From Synergistaceae bacterium (GTDB lineage Bacteria; Synergistota; Synergistia; Synergistales; Synergistaceae), in NCBI GenBank assembly GCA_031289775.1, contig JAITOY010000044.1, positions 1-64,000 on the forward strand: DNA of 64,000 nucleotides. The letters are read 5' to 3'. Numbering within the stretch: position 1 is the stretch's first letter; each line of letters opens with the position of its first letter. Positions 24,745 to 32,048 of this stretch are shown here, piece by piece. A model generated the notes under the pieces. The model worked only from the letters and a program-made list of their open reading frames with translations, was not told the DNA's origin and did no database searches. Position numbers and translations under genes: made by a program.

Positions 24745-26748
24745 TTATTTTTCCAGAAGCCCTACCAGCGTCTTCGTAAAATCCTTCGCGTTTTCGACAC
24801 GTTCGCCGTCGGCTATCGAGGCGAGGCCGAGCAGGAGGGTCGCCCACTTCTCCATATCGTCCTCCGAAGCCTCCGATATCTTTTCAATGAGCCTGTGCGA
24901 CGGGTTCAGCTCGAGCACCCTCTTCTCCTCAGGCGCCCCCTGGCCGATGGACTTGAAGAAATTTCTCATCTGCGGCGAGATCCGCTCGCCCTTCTGGACA
25001 AACGTCGCAGGCGAGTCGACGAGGCGGGAGGACATCCGGACGTCGTCGACGGACGCCGCAAAACCGCCGAGCTTTGAAACAGCCTCTTTAAGCCTCCCGG
25101 CTATTCCGCTCTCCTCAATTTTTTTAGTTTTTTCGGCTTTTTTGTCTTTCTCGCCAGGCTCGCCCGAGTCTTCGCTCGGCGAGCCTGGAATCTCGACGTT
25201 CTCCCCGGATATGGAGACGAAATCACTCCCCTCGAAACTCGGGGCCGTCTGCACCCATATCTCGTCCACCGGGTCGCAGAGCAGCAGCACCTCTACGCCG
25301 CGCTCGCGAAACGCCTCGAGTTTCGGAGAGGCGGACAGGGCGCCAGCCTCGCCGCCCGCGAGGTAATATACGCTCTTCTGCCCGTCCGCCATCGATGCCG
25401 CGTACTCCTGAAGCGTCGTGCGGCCGCCTTTCGAGCTCTCGAACGAACAGAGCTTCATTATGGCCTCGCGGTTTCTGGAGTCGGATACAATGCCCTCCTT
25501 GAGTACGATGCCGAAGGCGTCCCAAAATTTCTTGTAGTCGTCGGGGCGGTCCTCCTTCATGCGCCGAAGCGTATCGAGAATTTTCCTCGTGACGCCGCTT
25601 TTTATCATCACCGTCCGCCTGTCCTGCTGGAGCAGCTCGCGCGATACGTTCAGCGACAGATCCTCCGAGTCGACTACGCCCTTTACGAAACGCATGTACT
25701 CCGGTATGAGATCGCGGCAGTCGTTCATTATAAAAACCCGGCGGATATAAAGCTGCACGCCGTGTTTCCCCTCGCGATAGAACAAATCCACGGGGGGGCG
25801 AGACGGTATATAAAGAAGCGCGTGGAACTCGCTCGCGCCCTCGGCCCTGTATACGACGCGCTCCATCGGATCCTCCCAGTCGTGCGTGATATGGCGGTAG
25901 AACTCCTTGTACTCGTCGTCCGTCACATCGCCCTCCGGGCGTATCCAGATGGCCTTCATGGAGTTTGCCGGCGCCGGTTTTTCATCAGGTTTTTCATCCG
26001 GGCTTTTCGCCTTCCCGGTGTCGGCCACGTAGATCGGATAGCTCACGAAATCGGAGTACCGCTTTATTATCCCGCGCAGCGTCCACTCGGAGAGATAATC
26101 CTTCAGCGATTCGACGACGTCCGGATCCTCTTCGCCGTGAGTATCGCGCTCCTTTATGCGCAGCGAGACGTCTGTGCCGCACGAGTCCCGCTCGCCTGGC
26201 TGTATCTCGTACGAACCGTCCCCGCTCGAGCTCCATACCCACGTCTCGCCCGTCCCGGCCCTCCTCGTGCTGACAGTCACGCTGTCCGCGACGATAAAGC
26301 TCGAGTAAAAACCGATGCCGAACTGACCTATCAGGTCGGCGTTCCCAGAGGCCGCGGCCTCCCGCACCGCCCGGACGAACTCCTTCGTGCCGCTGCGCGC
26401 GATCGTGCCCAGGTACGATATGAGCTCGTCGCGCGACATCCCGACGCCGTTGTCCGATACAGCGACCCTCCGCGCGCCCCTGTCGACGAGGACGTCTATC
26501 CTGCCGTCCTTCGCAAATTCCGACAGTTTGTCGTCCGTCAGGGCCTCGATGCGCAGCTTGTCGATAGCGTCGGACGCGTTCGACACAAGCTCCCTCAAAA
26601 AAATGTCCGGGTTGGAGTACACGGAGTGTATCATCAGCTCCAACACTTGTTTCGCCTCGCTCTGGAACTCAAACTTCTCCGCTTTTTCGTTTTTCCCGCG
26701 CTCGCTGCCCGCCGCGCTTTCGCCGCAAGAGACTTCGTCCTCTGACAT
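24745..26748 (-). CDS. htpG: Molecular chaperone HtpG (Hsp90)
   Basis: This is the bacterial Hsp90 dimeric ATP-dependent chaperone. The 667-residue protein shows the N-terminal GHKL nucleotide pocket: ELVSNASDAIDKLR, DNGVGMSRDEL, IGTIARSGTKEF and GQFGIGFYSSF. The middle domain has LYIRRVFIMNDCRDLIPEYMRFVKG split over two blocks, and SLNVSRELLQQ. The N-terminus has about 25 extra charged residues (GESAAGSERGKNEKAE) before the family start. The region near residues 505-545 is a charged Lys/Glu-rich insertion. It stands alone, convergent with the Synergist-CTERM gene. Confidence 0.97.
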   Translation of the reverse strand: MSEDEVSCGESAAGSERGKNEKAEKFEFQSEAKQVLELMIHSVYSNPDIFLRELVSNASDAIDKLRIEALTDDKLSEFAKDGRIDVLVDRGARRVAVSDNGVGMSRDELISYLGTIARSGTKEFVRAVREAAASGNADLIGQFGIGFYSSFIVADSVTVSTRRAGTGETWVWSSSGDGSYEIQPGERDSCGTDVSLRIKERDTHGEEDPDVVESLKDYLSEWTLRGIIKRYSDFVSYPIYVADTGKAKSPDEKPDEKPAPANSMKAIWIRPEGDVTDDEYKEFYRHITHDWEDPMERVVYRAEGASEFHALLYIPSRPPVDLFYREGKHGVQLYIRRVFIMNDCRDLIPEYMRFVKGVVDSEDLSLNVSRELLQQDRRTVMIKSGVTRKILDTLRRMKEDRPDDYKKFWDAFGIVLKEGIVSDSRNREAIMKLCSFESSKGGRTTLQEYAASMADGQKSVYYLAGGEAGALSASPKLEAFRERGVEVLLLCDPVDEIWVQTAPSFEGSDFVSISGENVEIPGSPSEDSGEPGEKDKKAEKTKKIEESGIAGRLKEAVSKLGGFAASVDDVRMSSRLVDSPATFVQKGERISPQMRNFFKSIGQGAPEEKRVLELNPSHRLIEKISEASEDDMEKWATLLLGLASIADGERVENAKDFTKTLVGLLEK

Positions 26749-26861
26749 ACCAAAACCCCCTCATGAAAATCATGGAATTTGCCCGGGTATTATACAAAAA
26801 ATCTCGACTCAATTAAACACCGATTTCCATTTGCTCACTCTTCTCCCAGTCAAATCGAGTG

Positions 26862-26867
26862 TATAAT
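26862..26867 (+). promoter_or_regulatory. -10 element immediately before the kdnB start (possible leaderless transcript)
   Basis: A perfect TATAAT ends 6 nt before the ATG at 26874. Transcription would start at or within a base or two of that ATG. No ribosome-binding site is visible upstream. The -35 region (TCTTCT at 17-bp spacing) is poor. Confidence 0.4.
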
Positions 26868-26873
26868 CAATAT

Positions 26874-28025
26874 ATGACCGACATGATAAGCGCTCTAAAC
26901 GAGCAAGACGTACAAAAAACGCCGGAAACTACGGCCGGCTTCGCGACACTCGGGCGATGGTGGGCGACGGACGTATCGACCGACGTGGTTCCTTCGGCGG
27001 ACGGGGCGGGCGACATCCTTCGTCTGCTCTCCGCAAAAAGCGAACGCCCGTTTTTCATAATAGACGACGCCCTCGTCTCCCAGCCCGCGTTCGCCAACAT
27101 TCTAGCGCTGGAGGACAAATATCTTTTCGCCGCGTCCGCGTCCGAGCCGCGAACCGGCGACGTCGACGCGCTTGTGGCGCTCCTGCGCGACCGTGAAAAG
27201 CTCCCGGACGCGATAGTGGGCGTGGGCGGAGGCAGCGCTATGGATCTCGCAAAGGCGACTGGGCTGTGCCTCGTGAACCCCAAAAGCGTGGCCGGCTATC
27301 AGGGTTATGGGCTCGACATGAAACGCGGCCCCGACGTCTGGGTGCTGCCTACGCTCGCAGGCGCCGGCGCGGAGGTCACGCCAATTGCCGTCCTGCGCGG
27401 GCCGGAAAGAAAACTCGGCATCAACAACAACTTCGCCGCGCCGTCAATCGCCGTGGTCGACCCCGGCTTGACGAGGGGCGCGCGAAAGTTTAATCGCTTC
27501 TATTCGATGATGGACTGCTTTTTCCACCACTACGAGATCACAAAAAGCGTGACGAGCGCGCCCCTCGCTAAAAGCGACGCCCTTCGCGGGCTCGCCCTGG
27601 CGCGGCTCGTCCTGTCGAGCGACCTCGCCGAGTTCGACGAAACGAACGCCGTGAGGTCGTCAATGGCGTCGATCTTAGGCGGCAGCGCCTCTATCGGGGG
27701 ACGCGTCGGGGCGGCGCACGCGATCTCATACGGGTTGAGCAACGCTAGCCCCGTCCTGCCGCACAGCGTGGCCGTCACGATATCCATGTTCGCCTGCGCG
27801 GAACTGTACGACGACAGTTGCGGCGAAGCGGCGGACTTTCTCGAAATAAACGGCATGGCTCGTCCCCGGGCCGGCGAATATGGAATAAACTCCTCCCACG
27901 TCGGTTTGATGACGAGGACGGCCATCGGCATGGAGAAACTCTGGCAGAGCCGCTTCGGCGACAAATGGCCCGATAGCGTGAACGAAAAATTCATCGAGGG
28001 AATTTACAGAAAAATCCTCGAATAA
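26874..28025 (+). CDS. kdnB: Iron-containing alcohol dehydrogenase family, likely 3-deoxy-alpha-D-manno-octulosonate 8-oxidase
   Basis: KdnB oxidises the C8 alcohol of Kdo so that KdnA can aminate it to 8-amino-Kdo. The 383-residue protein carries the Fe-ADH features VGVGGGSAMDLAKA (NAD-binding) and metal ligands in AHAISYGLSNASPVLPHSV. The stretches TLAGAGAEVTPIAVL, GPERKLGINNNFA and MDCFFHHYE resemble KdnB rather than general Fe-ADHs. A KdnA homologue and kdsB are encoded at 59549-61531, which supports the call. The gene stands alone. The start is uncertain: ATG 26874 or 26883, or GTG 26859. A less specific Fe-ADH is the alternative. Confidence 0.75.
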   Translation: MTDMISALNEQDVQKTPETTAGFATLGRWWATDVSTDVVPSADGAGDILRLLSAKSERPFFIIDDALVSQPAFANILALEDKYLFAASASEPRTGDVDALVALLRDREKLPDAIVGVGGGSAMDLAKATGLCLVNPKSVAGYQGYGLDMKRGPDVWVLPTLAGAGAEVTPIAVLRGPERKLGINNNFAAPSIAVVDPGLTRGARKFNRFYSMMDCFFHHYEITKSVTSAPLAKSDALRGLALARLVLSSDLAEFDETNAVRSSMASILGGSASIGGRVGAAHAISYGLSNASPVLPHSVAVTISMFACAELYDDSCGEAADFLEINGMARPRAGEYGINSSHVGLMTRTAIGMEKLWQSRFGDKWPDSVNEKFIEGIYRKILE

Positions 28026-28148
28026 AATATCTCTGTTTGCCGCAAAACTTCCAGCTATATTGCCGACTACATTGCGCGTACCGTTTTTTTCTGTTAATGT
28101 AAGTCGCGTTGTTGGAACTCACTATCACTCAGTTTACGGAGGCCCGTC

Positions 28149-30185
28149 ATGATAAGAAAAATTCGCTTTTTGTCCGCTGCCCTTTTGTCTTTTGCCATTC
28201 TGTACGCTCAGGCATCCCAAGCCGCCGACATTGTCCTCGAAAAAGCTCCCATCTCGAAGGCGTTCGCCGAGTACATGGAAAACGAAGCTCCCATTGGGTA
28301 TATTCCCTCGCCGCTCGACCTCTCGCACTTATCGGGCGTCGATTACTCCGGGTATTTGGAGAACCCAGCCAGATCGGCAAACGGCCGCGCCGCGATTCTG
28401 CCAGGGAAATACGACCCCAGGGGGCTCGGCCTCGCCACGCCGGTGAAGAACCAGAAACTTTTCGGAGATTGCTGGGCTTTTGCGGCTCTCGGCTCTTTGG
28501 AGTCGACGTACCTCAAAAGGACCGGTATCTCCCTTGACCTCTCTGAAGCGCATCTCGTCTGGTTCTCGTACAAATCGACGCCGGCTCTCTCCACGCCGCC
28601 GAGCGGGTCGGGCGGCTTCGACAACACGGCGGTCTCGACGCTCGCCCGCTGGATCGGCCCGACGTCGGAGAACGCTCTCCCAAACGGGGAGACTCCGTCC
28701 GGCGGCGCCGGCAGCTACCCGACGATACTTCACCTCGAGGACGCCTATTTTCTTGGGCTCGAACATCTTGTGACCATAGACCCCGAACAGTACCTCAAGC
28801 CAAATAATGACGTCAGGAAACGACTCATAGCCGAGCATGGCGGGATATCGACCGGCATGTACGCGCTCGGAGGTTCGGAATCGGCGCGGTGGCCGTTCTA
28901 CAGCAGCCGGAACTACGCGTGGTACTACAACGGCGCCATAAGAGTGCCGGATCACTCCGTGCTTTTGGTCGGGTGGGACGACGACTTTCCCATGACGAAC
29001 TTCGTGAGCGAAAACCGGCCAACGAGAAACGGCGCCTGGCTCGCAAAAAACAGCTGGGGCACGGATTTCGGCGATGGAGGATTTTTCTGGATATCCTACG
29101 AGGACGTCTGCATCACTGACGGAGTGGCCTACCTCGCCGGCGCCTCCGACAATTTTGACCATAACTACGGCGTCGACGACCTCGGCTGGTGCGCCTCATC
29201 GAGCCTCGGCGGCGGCGAGAGCTGGATGTCGAACGTTTTCCGGACAGGCCAGTCCGGCGAGACGCTGCAGGCTGTGTCCTTCTACGCGACATCGCCGGGC
29301 GCAAAGTACGAGATCTACGTTTACTCCGATCTCCAGGACACAAGCGACCCTGACAGCGGCACTCTCGCGGCGTCGGCGAGCGGAACTCACGAGTTCGCCG
29401 GATACCACACAGTGAGGCTGCAAAAGCCAGTCTATCTCAACCCCGGCGCCTCGTTCGCCGTCGCTGTGAAACTCTCGACGCCCGGATACGCATACCCGAT
29501 CCCGCTAGAGACGCGGATTGCCGGGTACTCGGACAACGCCGTCATCGAGAGGGGCATCAGCTTTCTCTCCCTGGACGGGGCGTCGTGGCAGGACGCCGCC
29601 GACAACAGCGCCAACGTCTGCCTGAGGGCCTTCACTTCCAACGGCAGGTCAAGCGGGCCAACTGTCAGAGCTTCGGACATATTGAGAATTTCAATCGCCG
29701 AAAACGGCAGCGTCACAGTCACGCCGAGGGAAGGAACCCCCTGGACGGCGAACGCCGCGGCCGGGGAACATGTGACGATAGATTTCAGCCCGTCGGACGT
29801 GGAGAGCATCGTACAGGACTCCAAATCCATAGTCATAACGCTCGTCTCTGATGGATTGATCCCGGATGGATACAATGCCGGCATTCGCCTCGCCCCGAAC
29901 GACGGCGACGTGACGGCCGCGTTCGACGCGGCCGTCACGTCGAAGGGCGGCAGGACGATCATCACGGTGTTGGACGAAAACAGGCTTTGGAGCGGCAGTT
30001 ACTCCGTCAGCATCTTCGGCGACCCCAACAGCGCATTAGGCCTGAGCGGCACGCTGTCGACCGATGCGAGCTACGACAGCCGCGACACCCCGGGCGGCGG
30101 ATGCAGCTCTATCTACGTCACGCTCTGCCTGGTCATAGCCGCGGGTTCTCTCTCGATGTCACGCGCCAGGGCACGGCGGCGCTAG
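28149..30185 (+). CDS. Secreted C1-family cysteine peptidase with lectin-like domain and Synergist-CTERM tail
   Basis: This 678-residue secreted papain-like protease has a signal peptide (residues 1-25), the catalytic cysteine C108 in GDCWAFAALGS, histidine H269 in PDHSVLLVGWDDD and asparagine N301 in LAKNSWGTDFGDGG, so the triad is complete. Residues about 340-490 form a beta-sandwich (YGVDDLGWCASSSLGGGE through YHTVRLQKPVYLNPGASFAV) like the lectin-like domain found beside C1 peptidases. A further beta-rich domain follows, then a Synergist-CTERM tail: PGGGCSS, a hydrophobic stretch and RARARRR. ATG 28149 has GGAGG upstream. The last 53 bp overlap tsaD on the other strand. Confidence 0.9.
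   Translation: MIRKIRFLSAALLSFAILYAQASQAADIVLEKAPISKAFAEYMENEAPIGYIPSPLDLSHLSGVDYSGYLENPARSANGRAAILPGKYDPRGLGLATPVKNQKLFGDCWAFAALGSLESTYLKRTGISLDLSEAHLVWFSYKSTPALSTPPSGSGGFDNTAVSTLARWIGPTSENALPNGETPSGGAGSYPTILHLEDAYFLGLEHLVTIDPEQYLKPNNDVRKRLIAEHGGISTGMYALGGSESARWPFYSSRNYAWYYNGAIRVPDHSVLLVGWDDDFPMTNFVSENRPTRNGAWLAKNSWGTDFGDGGFFWISYEDVCITDGVAYLAGASDNFDHNYGVDDLGWCASSSLGGGESWMSNVFRTGQSGETLQAVSFYATSPGAKYEIYVYSDLQDTSDPDSGTLAASASGTHEFAGYHTVRLQKPVYLNPGASFAVAVKLSTPGYAYPIPLETRIAGYSDNAVIERGISFLSLDGASWQDAADNSANVCLRAFTSNGRSSGPTVRASDILRISIAENGSVTVTPREGTPWTANAAAGEHVTIDFSPSDVESIVQDSKSIVITLVSDGLIPDGYNAGIRLAPNDGDVTAAFDAAVTSKGGRTIITVLDENRLWSGSYSVSIFGDPNSALGLSGTLSTDASYDSRDTPGGGCSSIYVTLCLVIAAGSLSMSRARARRR
29907..29941. 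repeat. Perfect inverted repeat inside the C1 peptidase gene
   Basis: 15-nt arms GACGTGACGGCCGCG/CGCGGCCGTCACGTC flank a 5-nt loop within the coding sequence, in the last domain before the CTERM tail. Confidence 0.6.
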
Positions 30186-31218
30186 GGCTTTTATCGTCAT
30201 CTCCCCATATCGTCCACGACGGATCCGGGACGAGGGAGAGGTCGGAGCGAAGGCCGCGTCCGTATGAGGCTCGCCCTGCTGCGGCTATCATTATCGCGTT
30301 GTCGGTGCAATATTTTTTTGGCGGGAGGAAGGACTCCCATCCGAGCCTCACGCCCTCGTCCGATATGGCGGCGCGAAGGTTCTCGTTGGCCGCCACGCCG
30401 CCCGACAGAGCCACCCGTCTCACTCCAGTCTCTCGCACGGCGAGACGGATCTTCATCAGCAGGGACTCCGTCACGGCCCTCTGGAACGAGGCGCAGATGT
30501 CGGCGACCGGCAGTTCGCCGGCGCCCATGCCCGACAGCTTCTGAACCTCTGTGCGGAGGGCCGTTTTGAGCCCGCTGAAGCTGAACTCCACATCTTTCGA
30601 CGTCCGGAGCCCTACAGGGAAGGCGAAAGAGCACGGGTCTCCGTCGCGCGCGAGGCGCTCTATAACCGGCCCTCCGGGATAACCTAACCCGAGAAGCTTC
30701 GACGCTTTGTCGTAAGCCTCCCCTGCCGCGTCATCGCGGGTCGCGCCCAACAGCGCGTAATCGCCGCCGTCGCGGACAAGCACTATCTCCGTGTGTCCGC
30801 CCGATACGATCAGGCACAAAAAAAGCGGCGCAAGCCCGGGATGCGCGAGAATGTTCGCGAAGATATGCCCCTCGAGATGGTTCACCCCAATTATCGGGAC
30901 GCCCCAGACCTGTGCGAGCGCCTTTGCGGACATGACTCCGACGAGAAGCGAGCCCATCAGCCCCGGGCCAGCCGTCACGGCAATGAGGTCTATATCCCCT
31001 GGTTTAAGGCCGGTCGACGCAAAAAGCGAGCGCAGGAGGGGCAACAGCGCCTCCTGGTGTTTTCTGGAGGCGAGCTCCGGCACGACGCCGCCAAAAGGCG
31101 AGTGGTCGGCTATCTGGCTCGATATCACGTCGCCTATGACGCGATTATCCCCCAACAGGGCGAGCGCCGTGTCGTCGCAGCTCGTTTCGATCCCCAGCGT
31201 GATGAACTCAGACGTCAA
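30133..31218 (-). CDS. tsaD: tRNA N6-adenosine threonylcarbamoyltransferase
   Basis: TsaD transfers the threonylcarbamoyl group onto A37 of ANN-decoding tRNAs, working with TsaB, TsaC and TsaE. The 361-residue protein shows LGIETSCDDTALALL, SQIADHSPFGGVVPELASRKH, the metal-binding histidines in NHLEGHIFA, LIVSGGHTEIVLV, FSFSGLKTALR and VALSGGVAANENLR. It uses a TTG start that overlaps the stop of the small zinc-ribbon gene (TTGA), implying coupled translation. It ends the lptA-lptB-murJ operon, and its 3' end overlaps the C1 peptidase gene. Confidence 0.96.
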   Translation of the reverse strand: MTSEFITLGIETSCDDTALALLGDNRVIGDVISSQIADHSPFGGVVPELASRKHQEALLPLLRSLFASTGLKPGDIDLIAVTAGPGLMGSLLVGVMSAKALAQVWGVPIIGVNHLEGHIFANILAHPGLAPLFLCLIVSGGHTEIVLVRDGGDYALLGATRDDAAGEAYDKASKLLGLGYPGGPVIERLARDGDPCSFAFPVGLRTSKDVEFSFSGLKTALRTEVQKLSGMGAGELPVADICASFQRAVTESLLMKIRLAVRETGVRRVALSGGVAANENLRAAISDEGVRLGWESFLPPKKYCTDNAIMIAAAGRASYGRGLRSDLSLVPDPSWTIWGDDDKSPSAAVPWRVTSRENPRL

Positions 31219-31394
31219 TGGCTACATCCGTGCGATCCGCAGGAACAACCCGTCGGGCAGGCGCCGCCGCTTTTAGCCCTCCTCGGCTCGCCCTCGAGAT
31301 GGACGAGCACCTTGCACCTACAGAACGGGCAGCGACTCGCGAACCCCTCCGACTCGAATTTTTTTCCGCACTCCGCGCATGAATATACGTGCAT
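31215..31394 (-). CDS. Small zinc-ribbon protein with a Cys/His-rich tail
   Basis: This 59-residue protein reads MHVYSCAECGKKFESEGFA, then SRCPFCRCKVLVHLEG, and ends GACPTGCSCGSHGCSH. The first two CxxC pairs form a typical FmdB-like zinc ribbon; the tail has three or four further cysteines and two histidines that could bind a second metal. It starts 3 bp after the stop of the upstream secreted-protein gene and overlaps tsaD at TTGA, so it is placed in the middle of a coupled operon, which argues strongly that it is real. Its function is not known. Confidence 0.75.
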   Translation of the reverse strand: MHVYSCAECGKKFESEGFASRCPFCRCKVLVHLEGEPRRAKSGGACPTGCSCGSHGCSH

Positions 31395-31397
31395 GGC

Positions 31398-32048
31398 TCA
31401 TTCGTTCCTCCCCGGTATTTTCCATTTGACTACGTCGCTGCCGTAGCCTATCTCTATCTCCGTGCCGGCCTTCAGGAGCGAAGTCGGCGCGAAAAACGCC
31501 AAAACGCCTTCGTAGCCCGACGGCAGTTCGGACTGGCCTGGCGGTATCTCCTTCTGCGGGTCGGCGATCACTCCCCTGAGGATGTCGCCCTCCTCCGCGG
31601 CGCGTCCCGCAACTGTGAGCAGGCCCGTATCGAACGTCCAAGGTTTCGAGGCGCCGATGTTCGCCACAAAAAGCGTCTGTCCCTTCCTCCTGGCGTAGTT
31701 CTGCCCAAAAAACCTCAGCCACTGCGGAGGCCCTCCCTTCTTCCACGGGTCTTTTTCGTCCCTCGCGCTCCTCAGGAACTCCCCCATCTTGCGATCGACG
31801 CAGACAAACGTAAGCCTGCCGCGCGCGTTCAGAACCAGCTCGTCCAAAGCCTCGCCCTCAACCCAGCACGTCGCGGTCCTGGCGTCGAGGAGCCGCTGAA
31901 AATCGGCGGCGTCCGCGACGGTGAGAAAAGATAAAAAATAGAGAAAAAATAACATGAGCAAAATCAGAGTCATGGGCCGCAGCCCCATATACCGCAAGAG
32001 GACGATGTCCCCCTGACCACGTTTTTTCGTTTTTTTTGTTTCGATCAT
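31398..32048 (-). CDS. Secreted or membrane-anchored protein of unknown function
   Basis: This 216-residue protein begins at ATG 32048, overlapping the murJ stop as ATGA. A hydrophobic signal segment (residues about 24-44: MTLILLMLFFLYFLSFLTV) ends near ADAADF, so the mature part is extracytoplasmic. The body contains ATCWVEGEALDELVLNARG, VCVDRKMGEFLRSARDEKDP and KPWTFDTGLLTVAG, none of which I can assign to a family. A much longer open frame upstream (to 32993) is a shadow of murJ. Position between murJ and tsaD suggests envelope-related expression, nothing more. Confidence 0.75.
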   Translation of the reverse strand: MIETKKTKKRGQGDIVLLRYMGLRPMTLILLMLFFLYFLSFLTVADAADFQRLLDARTATCWVEGEALDELVLNARGRLTFVCVDRKMGEFLRSARDEKDPWKKGGPPQWLRFFGQNYARRKGQTLFVANIGASKPWTFDTGLLTVAGRAAEEGDILRGVIADPQKEIPPGQSELPSGYEGVLAFFAPTSLLKAGTEIEIGYGSDVVKWKIPGRNE

